DNA of 64,000 nucleotides from NCBI GenBank assembly GCA_024653485.1, contig JANLFY010000003.1, forward strand, positions 48,686 through 112,685, read 5' to 3'. Below the pieces are notes generated by a model. The model was not told the DNA's origin, made no database searches, and worked only from the letters and a program-made list of their open reading frames with translations. This DNA is from Bacillota bacterium. Lineage in GTDB: Bacteria > Bacillota > SHA-98 > UBA4971. A program made the translations under genes and the position numbers. How positions within the stretch are numbered: position 1 is the stretch's first letter; each line of letters starts with the position of its first letter. Below, piece after piece: positions 15,970-22,220 of this stretch.

Positions 15970-17798
15970 GACCGAGCACCCTCCTCGCAGTGCGGCACCG
16001 CGCAAACCTTCGCGAGCTCCTCCGGCGTGGTGATCCCAAGGAGCACCTTGCGCGCCCCGTCCACCACCAGCTTGGTCATGCCGGCCTTCACCGCGGCGTT
16101 TTCTATGTCCGCGGCCGAAGCGGACCTCATGACCAGATCCCGGATGTCGTCGTCGACCACCATCACCTCGGCTATCGCCGTTCGTCCGTGACAGCCCGTG
16201 TTCGCACACTGCCGGCACCCGCGACCGCGCCTCAACACCCTCCCGCGCTCCGCCTCAACCTTGGCGGCAGTGTCAGGCGCGAGGGCGCTCCAGGCCGCCC
16301 AGCCATCCGGTCCGATCTCGCGTTCCTCCGCGCAGTACGAGCAGACCCTGCGCACGAGCCTTTGGGCAACCACCGCAGTCACTGACGAGGCCACGAGGTA
16401 CGGTTCGACCCCCATCTCGGTGAGCCTCACCAGCGCGCCCGCCGCGTCGATGGTATGGAAAGTGCTCAGCACCAGGTGTCCCGTCATGGCGAACCTTATC
16501 GCTATCTCCGCGGTCTCCCTGTCCCTTATCTCACCCACCATGACGATGTCGGGGTCCTGCCTCAGTATGGCCCGCAACCCCGCTGAAAAAGTGAGGCCCG
16601 CCTTTGGGTTCGTCTGCACCTGGTTTAGACCCGACACGCGGAACTCAACAGGGTCTTCGATGGTCACAATGTTCTTCTCCGGGCTGTTCAGCTCATGGAG
16701 GGCCGCGTACAACGTCATGGTCTTGCCGCTTCCGGTCGGACCCGTAACGAGCACTATGCCGTTGGGGCGCGCTATGGCCTGCCTAAGACGTGCCGCGTCC
16801 GCCTCGAGAAACCCCAGTTCGTCGATGCGTGCGATCGACCCCTTCGACCGCAGAATCCTGATCTCCACCTTCTCTCCGTGGAGCGTGGGCAGGGTGGACA
16901 CACGCAGGTCGACTTCCTCGCCTTCCGCTCGTATCTCAACGCGACCGTCCTGCGGGACTCGCCTCTCCGCTATATCCATACCCGCGGTGACCTTGATCCG
17001 CGAGGCCACCGCGGGACCGAGCTCCTTCGGGAAAGTCATGACGTTCCTGAGAACGCCGTCGACCCTGTACCTCACGCGGACTTGCGACTCCTGAGGCTCG
17101 ATGTGGATGTCGCTCGCCCTGGCCTTCACCGCCTCTGAGATGATGGCGTTGGCCAGCCTCACAGCCGGAGCGCTCATCACTTGAGCCTCGTCGGCCGCCC
17201 GCCTTGCCTCGTCGGCCTTGGAGCTCTGCCCTCTTCCGGCACCCCCGGCGACCTGGGCTTGAACCTCCTTGGCGAGTCTTGCCACAGCACCTCCGCCGTA
17301 GGACTCCGCTATTGCCGCCTCTATCTCTGCCTCACTAGCGATCACGGGGTCGACTTGCAGCCCGGTGGAGATCCTCACGTCATCTATGGCGAACACGTCC
17401 AGAGGGTCGGCCATCGCGAGGGTTAGCCTGTCGCCGACCCGCTCGACGGGAAACACCTTGTGTGACCTCACGAAAGACTCGGAAAGGAGGCGCGCGACTT
17501 CCGGGTTGATGATGTACTTCGCGAGCTGGACACGAGCTATCCCGAGCTGGGCTTCGAGGGCTGCAAGCATGGAATCCTCATCCACCAGGCCCATCGACAC
17601 CAACACGGAACCGAGCCTTCCGCCTCTCTCTTTCTGCGCGGAAAGCGCCTTGTCGAGATCTTCCTGCGTGAGGACCCCCGCATCGATCAGAATCTCACCG
17701 AGTTTGCGCCTACGCGAAACAGGCGCGTGCTCGGTGTCCAGCGCGGCGGCCTCGGTCACAGGTGCGCGCCCCGCACTGGCTCCCCCTGCCGTGCTCAT
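15960..17798 (-). CDS. pilB: PilB, pilus extension ATPase
   Basis: GspE-type motor for pilin polymerisation, 612 residues. It has an N-terminal MshEN-like domain (about 30-180, LGEILIDAGVLTQEDLDKAL), a linker, the N2 domain (SDIHIEPQESQVRVRYRVDG), Walker A GPTGSGKTMTL, an Asp box TIEDPVEF, Walker B DIVMVGEIRDRETAEI, and a tetracysteine zinc site (CSYC...CRQC). MshEN domains in related ATPases bind cyclic di-GMP, so control by that messenger is possible; this is inference. It is the first gene of the pil operon, with AAAGGAG ahead of the ATG. Confidence 0.95.
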   Translation of the reverse strand: MSTAGGASAGRAPVTEAAALDTEHAPVSRRRKLGEILIDAGVLTQEDLDKALSAQKERGGRLGSVLVSMGLVDEDSMLAALEAQLGIARVQLAKYIINPEVARLLSESFVRSHKVFPVERVGDRLTLAMADPLDVFAIDDVRISTGLQVDPVIASEAEIEAAIAESYGGGAVARLAKEVQAQVAGGAGRGQSSKADEARRAADEAQVMSAPAVRLANAIISEAVKARASDIHIEPQESQVRVRYRVDGVLRNVMTFPKELGPAVASRIKVTAGMDIAERRVPQDGRVEIRAEGEEVDLRVSTLPTLHGEKVEIRILRSKGSIARIDELGFLEADAARLRQAIARPNGIVLVTGPTGSGKTMTLYAALHELNSPEKNIVTIEDPVEFRVSGLNQVQTNPKAGLTFSAGLRAILRQDPDIVMVGEIRDRETAEIAIRFAMTGHLVLSTFHTIDAAGALVRLTEMGVEPYLVASSVTAVVAQRLVRRVCSYCAEEREIGPDGWAAWSALAPDTAAKVEAERGRVLRRGRGCRQCANTGCHGRTAIAEVMVVDDDIRDLVMRSASAADIENAAVKAGMTKLVVDGARKVLLGITTPEELAKVCAVPHCEEGARSCP

Positions 17799-17826
17799 GC
17801 TCCTTTACAACACCCCGTGACCCACC

Positions 17827-17866
17827 ACGCCGCATGGCATGACCTTCCGTCACTCACATGCGGCGT
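17827..17866 (-). promoter_or_regulatory. 10-bp stem hairpin in the pil operon leader
   Basis: A perfect 10-bp inverted repeat (ACGCCGCATG and its complement) separated by a 20-base loop lies about 30 bases before the pilB start codon. In the mRNA it would form a stable stem just upstream of the ribosome-binding site. I compared it by eye with cyclic di-GMP riboswitch cores and do not see their conserved bases, so its role is unknown; an operator for a dimeric regulator is equally possible. Confidence 0.45.
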
Positions 17867-17886
17867 CATTCGGCCCAATATAAGGC

Positions 17887-17914
17887 ATTTTTTCTCTATT
17901 TGGACATCCGTCAA
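17887..17914 (-). promoter_or_regulatory. Candidate promoter of the pil operon
   Basis: On the minus strand TTGACG (17909-17914) is followed after 16 bases by AAAAAT (17887-17892) in an AT-rich island that stands out in GC-rich surroundings. A second -10-like TTATAT lies at 17878-17883. The -35 is good and the -10 imperfect, so the call is tentative. It would drive pilB with a leader of roughly 80 bases carrying the hairpin at 17827-17866. Confidence 0.35.
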
Positions 17915-17935
17915 CGAATTCCTGCACACAGGAAG

Positions 17936-17976
17936 AAAAAACACCTCGAGACCGCGCGCCCTCCTACGAGGGGCGC
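17936..17976 (-). terminator. Possible terminator after coaBC
   Basis: Downstream of the coaBC stop, a hairpin at 17956-17976 (GCGCCC plus two more pairs, four-base loop, one bulge) is followed, after about 14 bases, by six T residues on the minus strand. The spacing between stem and T-run is longer than ideal. It would separate the yicC-coaBC transcript from the pil promoter. Confidence 0.35.
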
Positions 17977-18064
17977 TCTTTCGACGTGAGTCCCTCAAGG
18001 CAACGCATGTCTTCCCGAAGTCGTGACGGTGACGAAGATGCTCAAGAGGGCACGGGCCCACAGG

Positions 18065-19312
18065 CTACGAGCCTTGCCCAGACCGCCTGGCCAGCAGGCT
18101 TGCTACCGCATCGAGGATCCTGTGCGCAAGCTCTACTTTGGGGACCAGCGGGACCTCCTCGACTCGCCCATCTGAGTGGAGCATCTTCGCCTGGTTGAAG
18201 TCGGACCCGAAGCCGGCGCCGGGGCAAGTCACGTCATTGGCCACCACGAGGTCCAGGTTCTTTGCGGACATCTTCTCCCTAGCGTGTGCCAACAGGTCAT
18301 GGGTTTCAGCAGCGAAGCCCACAATCACGCGGTCACCCTTGTTCCTGCCGACCGTTGCGATGATGTCCTCGCACGTTTCCAGCTGCAGGGTCATGGGACC
18401 TCGCCCCTTCTCGAGCTTGCGGGATGCCGCCGTCGCCGGCCGCCAATCCGCAGGAGCGGCCGCCCCGATTATCACGTTGGCATCCGGCATGACCTCCAGC
18501 ACCGCGTCCAACATCTCGCGAGTCGTGCGTACGCGTATGAGCTTCACCCCGGAAGGCTCCGCGAGGGCGGTGGGTCCGCTCACCAGAACGACGCGCGCCC
18601 CTCTGTCTCTGGCCGCTTCTGCGAGGGCGTACCCCATCTTGCCGGAGGACCTGTTGGAGATGTGCCTCACCGGGTCGATGGGCTCTTCTGTTGGCCCGGC
18701 GGTCACCACCACCGTGAGCCCCACGAGGTCCTTGCGCGCCAGGCAGATCCTCTCTACCTCCGCGACGATGTCCTCGGGGTCAGGCATCCTGCCCTTGCCC
18801 TCGGCGCCGCATGCCAGGTACCCCGTCCCCGGCTCCATGGCTCTGTACCCAAGATTCAGAAGGCGCTCGAGATTCCCGCGGAAGAGGGGGTTATCGTACA
18901 TGGCCTGATTCATCGAGGGCACGAAAAGCACGGGCGCTCTCGTCGCCATGATGACCGTAGTCAGAAGGTCATCCGCAATGCCGCACGCCACCTTTCCGAT
19001 GCAGTTCGCGGTGGCCGGAGCCACCAACACCACGCTCGCCTTCTCGGCTAGAGCCACGTGGCGCACGTTCCAGTCGCCGGGATCGGCGAACATGTCGACG
19101 ACCACGGGGTTGCGTGACAGGGTGCGGAAGGTTAGAGGCGCAACGAACTTCGTAGCGGCTTCGGTCATCACGACGTGGACGTCCGCCCCGCGCTTCACCA
19201 GGAGGCTCGTGACCTCCGCAGCCTTGTAAGCCGCAATTCCACCAGTCACCCCGAGGACCACGGTCTTCCCGTCAAGCGGCGCGCTCCCCTTGTGTCTTAG
19301 GGTGGTCCACAT
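18065..19312 (-). CDS. coaBC: Bifunctional phosphopantothenoylcysteine decarboxylase / phosphopantothenate-cysteine ligase
   Basis: Carries out two steps of coenzyme A synthesis: CoaB joins cysteine to 4'-phosphopantothenate, and CoaC, an FMN enzyme, decarboxylates the product. CoaC part (about 1-180): GVTGGIAAYKA, active-site His in VRHVALAE, FMN motif PATANCIGK, PSMNQAMYDNP, and catalytic Cys in LACGAEGKGRM. CoaB part (from about 185): VTAGPTEEPIDPVRHISNRS, VANDVT and the Lys of KLEKG. The start is set at the ATG at 19312 by family alignment (415 residues). It follows rpoZ, separated by a strong palindrome; the gmk-rpoZ-coaBC order is standard. Confidence 0.95.
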   Translation of the reverse strand: MWTTLRHKGSAPLDGKTVVLGVTGGIAAYKAAEVTSLLVKRGADVHVVMTEAATKFVAPLTFRTLSRNPVVVDMFADPGDWNVRHVALAEKASVVLVAPATANCIGKVACGIADDLLTTVIMATRAPVLFVPSMNQAMYDNPLFRGNLERLLNLGYRAMEPGTGYLACGAEGKGRMPDPEDIVAEVERICLARKDLVGLTVVVTAGPTEEPIDPVRHISNRSSGKMGYALAEAARDRGARVVLVSGPTALAEPSGVKLIRVRTTREMLDAVLEVMPDANVIIGAAAPADWRPATAASRKLEKGRGPMTLQLETCEDIIATVGRNKGDRVIVGFAAETHDLLAHAREKMSAKNLDLVVANDVTCPGAGFGSDFNQAKMLHSDGRVEEVPLVPKVELAHRILDAVASLLARRSGQGS

Positions 19313-19397
19313 CCTTCGCGGCTGCCCCCCGTCTTGCCGGCCAACGGCATCGCGCTCACGGCCCGCGTGCGCGTGTGCGTCAAGGCCGGTGAGATTC

Positions 19398-19425
19398 GTG
19401 TGGCGCCCCGCGCGGGGCGCCACAC
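19398..19425 (-). terminator. 28-bp perfect GC palindrome directly after rpoZ
   Basis: A perfect inverted repeat of two 14-base arms (each GTGTGGCGCCCCGC or its complement) begins three bases after the rpoZ stop codon. Folded in RNA it gives a stem of 12 pairs with a CGCG loop. There is no T-run behind it, so it may act as a partial terminator, an RNA-end protector that raises rpoZ mRNA relative to coaBC, or a protein site. Confidence 0.4.
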
Positions 19426-19428
19426 AGT

Positions 19429-19635
19429 CTACTTCACGCCTGTCTTAGGCTGCTCGAACGTGACCCTTCCGGCGAGGATCTCCTCCATGGCTATGGTTAC
19501 GGGCTTGTCCGCCTTGGAATCTACTAGTTTCTTCGCACCGCTCATTATCTGTCTGGCTCGTTTCGCCGTAGCCACAACGAGAGCATACCTGCTCTCCGCC
19601 TTGTTGGCGAACGCATCAAGAGGTGGATAAGGCAT
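19429..19635 (-). CDS. rpoZ: RNA polymerase omega subunit
   Basis: Small RNA polymerase subunit (68 residues) that helps fold beta-prime. The motif sequence YPPLDAFANKAESRYALVVATAKRARQI is split here into PPLDAFANKAESRYALV and ATAKRARQI, both characteristic; the C-terminus KPVTIAMEEILAGRV is also typical. It sits between gmk and coaBC as in most Firmicutes. Confidence 0.96.
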   Translation of the reverse strand: MPYPPLDAFANKAESRYALVVATAKRARQIMSGAKKLVDSKADKPVTIAMEEILAGRVTFEQPKTGVK

Positions 19636-19684
19636 ATCCTGGTAAGTCCCTCCCGTAAGCGCACATGGATCCTCGAAACAGCCG

Positions 19685-20389
19685 TCAGCGCAGACCCGCG
19701 TCGCCCTCGACGCACCCTAGCCCTTCACATTGCCCGCCGCCAGGTTCACGCGGCGTGCGCCGGACCTCTCGGCTCAACCGATCCACGAACGACCTGCAGT
19801 CGCAGCGCGCAATCCTGCAGCGCTCGGCCGCGATGATTGCCTGCAGGCTCCCGACGGCCGCCCCGAGATCCTCGTTCACGATCACGTAGTCGTAGTCGAA
19901 CACGGCCTCAAGCTCCTCCACGGCCGCGCAAAGACGACGAGACAGCGCCTCCGGAGCATCCCTGCCCCGTAGAGTGGCGCGCCTCTTCAGCTCCTCCATG
20001 GAGGGCGGCATGAGATAGACGAACACACCCGCCGGCCACCTGGCTCTCACCTGCCGCGCGCCCTGGATGTCGATATCGAGGATGACGTCTTCCCCTTGTT
20101 CGATCGTTTCTTCGATGAACCTGCGAGGCGTGCCATATGAATTTCCGTACACCGTGGCCCACTCCAGCAGTTCCCCCGCCTCTTGCATCTCGCGAAACCG
20201 TTCGGGCGTCACGAAGTGATAGTGCACTCCGTCGATTTCCCCAGGGCCCGGCGGGCGCGTGGTGACGGACACGGAGTAACGTATGCCCTCGGCTCGTTTC
20301 AGTAGCTCATTCACCAGGGTGTTCTTCCCGGCGCCCGAAGGCCCGGAAAGGACCACAAGGAACCCGCGCTTCCTACGCACACCGGTCAC
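19685..20389 (-). CDS. gmk: Guanylate kinase
   Basis: Phosphorylates GMP to GDP with ATP. P-loop [13 protein letters not shown] (Asn replaces the more usual Gly or Ser after the Lys), GMP-binding region [21 protein letters not shown], and the lid motif [12 protein letters not shown] are visible. The core ends near residue 190; a C-terminal tail of about 35 residues rich in Gly, Arg and Cys makes the protein 234 residues, longer than usual. It overlaps remA by 4 bp; remA-gmk-rpoZ is a conserved group. Confidence 0.95.
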   Translation of the reverse strand: MTGVRRKRGFLVVLSGPSGAGKNTLVNELLKRAEGIRYSVSVTTRPPGPGEIDGVHYHFVTPERFREMQEAGELLEWATVYGNSYGTPRRFIEETIEQGEDVILDIDIQGARQVRARWPAGVFVYLMPPSMEELKRRATLRGRDAPEALSRRLCAAVEELEAVFDYDYVIVNEDLGAAVGSLQAIIAAERCRIARCDCRSFVDRLSREVRRTPREPGGGQCEGLGCVEGDAGLR

Positions 20390-20652
20390 TCGCTAGCTTC
20401 GCGGCCCGAGTCTTTCCCTCCGAGCCTGTGGGCCACCGTCTCGGGCTGGACTGCACACAGGATGACGTGGTCGCTGTCGGTCATGACCACGGCGCGCGTC
20501 CTCCTGCCGTACGTTGCGTCTATGAGCCTGCCACGATCCCTGGCCTCTTGGACGATCCTCTTTATGGGAGCGGACTCGGGGCTCACTATGGCGATGATGC
20601 GGTTTGCCGCCACGATGTTCCCGAACCCGATGTTGATGAGCTTTACGTCCAT
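20386..20652 (-). CDS. remA: RemA/DUF370 DNA-binding regulator
   Basis: In Bacillus RemA is a ring-forming DNA-binding activator of biofilm matrix and osmoprotection genes. The 88-residue product shows the family pattern [19 protein letters not shown], then [20 protein letters not shown] and [18 protein letters not shown]. The start is at the ATG at 20652, with GGGAGAGG eight bases upstream, rather than the GTG three codons earlier. It lies between mihF and gmk. Confidence 0.93.
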   Translation of the reverse strand: MDVKLINIGFGNIVAANRIIAIVSPESAPIKRIVQEARDRGRLIDATYGRRTRAVVMTDSDHVILCAVQPETVAHRLGGKDSGREASE

Positions 20653-20667
20653 GTCCGGCACCTCTCC

Positions 20668-20979
20668 CTACTTCGCCAGTCTCTTGAGCAACGCCTCTTT
20701 CTGTCTGGCCCCGAGACCCTGGACCCTTCTGGACTCGTGTATCCCTATCTCTTCCATAATCTTGCGGCTCCTGACTCTTCCGATCCGTGGCAACGACTCA
20801 AGCAGGTACGCAACGCGCATGCGGGATATCACGTTGTCGTCGGGGCTGTTCAGGATCTTCTCCAGCGTGAGGGTGCCCTGCTTCAGGCTCTCGCGGATCT
20901 GAGCCCGCTTGGAGCGCATCTCCTGAGCCTTCTTGAGAGCCGCCCTCTTCTGTTCGGTGCTGAGCTCGGGCAAAGCCAT
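20668..20979 (-). CDS. mihF: Actinobacterial-type integration host factor (mIHF family)
   Basis: Small nucleoid-associated DNA-binding protein, unrelated to HU-type IHF; in Actinobacteria mIHF is essential and sits next to gmk. The 103-residue product carries the diagnostic helix-two-turn-helix region: LPRIGRVRSRKIMEEIGI followed by ESRRVQGLGARQKEALLKRL. The N-terminus is a basic helix (EQKRAALKKAQEMRSKRAQI). It is 15 bp upstream of remA and 45 bp after yicC. A regulator pair (mIHF, RemA) heading the gmk-rpoZ group suggests chromosome-structure control tied to nucleotide supply, which is inference. Confidence 0.88.
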   Translation of the reverse strand: MALPELSTEQKRAALKKAQEMRSKRAQIRESLKQGTLTLEKILNSPDDNVISRMRVAYLLESLPRIGRVRSRKIMEEIGIHESRRVQGLGARQKEALLKRLAK

Positions 20980-21024
20980 GATCTCACCTCCTTGCTTGTA
21001 AGACTCGAGTAGCCTGGGGCGGGG

Positions 21025-21903
21025 TCACTCTATGTTTTGGATCTGCTCCCGGATTTTCTCGAGCTCGCTCTTGATCTCCACTACCATATGGGAGATCTGG
21101 ATGTCCTGCGACTTCGATCCTATGGTATTGGCCTCCCGGTGCATCTCCTGGACAAGGAACTCGAGCCGACGTCCGGCCGGCTCAGTTTGTTCTATCACGG
21201 AGTGAACCTGCGCTATGTGGCTTGCAAGCCTTACCAGTTCCTCGGTGATGTTGCCCTTCTCGGCGTACATCGCCGCCTCCATCGCTATGCGCGATTCATC
21301 AACAGGAACGTCTGCAAGGAGTTCACGCAATCGTGCCTCGAGCCTCGCCCTGTACCCCTCGACCACTGCTGGGGCGCGGTCTGAAATCCTGGCGGCACAC
21401 TGCTCAATCAAGGACGTTCTATGTATGAGATCCCGCGCAAGGGCGTCTCCCTCCGCCGCCCTCATCCGGCCGAGCGCCTCCAACGCCTCGCGCGCCGCCG
21501 CCTCCACCACCCTCCATACAGCTTCGAGGTCTATGGGCGCGGTCTTGACGGTCACCACGTCCGGCAGCGTGAGGAGGGTTTCGATGCCGATCTCCCCATG
21601 AAGCCCGAGGCGCGTCGAAAGAGCCTTTGCGGCCTCGTAGTACGCCTGGGCCAGGTCCCACCTCACCTCGACTGCTCTGAGGGGCGTGCCGTCCTCTTCC
21701 ACCGCGACCGTCACGTCGACGTGCCCGCGTGCCACTTGCTCCGCGACCAAAGCACGCAGCCTCTCTTCAAGCTCTGAGAGCTCCCTCGGCACACGCACGT
21801 TGATGTCGCGATGCCTGTGATTGGTGGAACGCATCTCAACGGTGACTGACAGACCTGCCCCCGTGGACGTTCCTCGGCCGTATCCCGTCATGCTCCTTGG
21901 CAT
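21025..21903 (-). CDS. yicC: YicC/YloC family endoribonuclease
   Basis: Stress-linked protein, in E. coli an endoribonuclease acting on small RNA. The 292-residue product begins MPRSMTGYGRGTS, the family start, followed by VEMRSTNHRHRDINVRVP; the C-terminal domain ends with GRRLEFLVQEMHREANTIGS and KSELEKIREQIQNIE, both diagnostic. It is the first gene of the yicC-mihF-remA-gmk-rpoZ-coaBC run, and a promoter lies right upstream. Confidence 0.94.
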   Translation of the reverse strand: MPRSMTGYGRGTSTGAGLSVTVEMRSTNHRHRDINVRVPRELSELEERLRALVAEQVARGHVDVTVAVEEDGTPLRAVEVRWDLAQAYYEAAKALSTRLGLHGEIGIETLLTLPDVVTVKTAPIDLEAVWRVVEAAAREALEALGRMRAAEGDALARDLIHRTSLIEQCAARISDRAPAVVEGYRARLEARLRELLADVPVDESRIAMEAAMYAEKGNITEELVRLASHIAQVHSVIEQTEPAGRRLEFLVQEMHREANTIGSKSQDIQISHMVVEIKSELEKIREQIQNIE

Positions 21904-21927
21904 CAGGCGTCTGGCCTCCCGCCCCCT

Positions 21928-21957
21928 ATTCTACTACATAGCATTTGCAGTTCACAA
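21928..21957 (-). promoter_or_regulatory. SigA-type promoter of the yicC operon
   Basis: TTGTGA (21952-21957), an 18-base spacer and TAGAAT (21928-21933) on the minus strand, in a locally AT-rich stretch. Transcription would start about 15-20 bases before the yicC ATG at 21903, leaving room for the GGGAGG ribosome-binding site. Confidence 0.6.
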
Positions 21958-21974
21958 GTGGTTCTTGGCATGAA

Positions 21975-21995
21975 TTGCCGTCTTGACCACGGCAA
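21975..21995 (-). terminator. Weak hairpin, possible Ca2+-ATPase terminator
   Basis: A 7-bp stem (TTGCCGT with ACGGCAA, 7-base loop) on the minus strand about 230 bases after the ATPase stop and just before the yicC promoter. It is followed by only two T residues, so termination is uncertain. Confidence 0.28.
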
Positions 21996-22220
21996 ACCCC
22001 CTGGCGTGTCCTCCCGGCCAGCGTAAACCGGTGTTCCCCTGCCTTGCGCGGGCGGTCTCCCGGCCGGGCAGCAACAGGGCGGCGCAGACCGCGCAGCCTC
22101 GCGGACAGGCGACCGAGCGCCGACGCCCTCCCGCCCAACTGCAGGAGAGTCGCCAACGGGTCGGTGTGGCAGCAGTGTGAGTTGACCCAAGTTGATCTAC
22201 GTGGGAATCGTGGGCCGCTG

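Larger units (their letters stand above)
21904..22220. other. 317-bp gap between yicC and the Ca2+-ATPase
   Basis: It contains the yicC promoter (21928-21957) and a small hairpin (21975-21995). The remainder, 22000-22220, is GC-rich with scattered short repeats and no reading frame that I would call a gene. Confidence 0.5.

Noticed and set aside
17799..18064. Cyclic di-GMP riboswitch in the pil leader.
   Set aside because: A stem is present, but the conserved core bases of the known cyclic di-GMP riboswitch classes are not visible by eye. A covariance-model search would decide.
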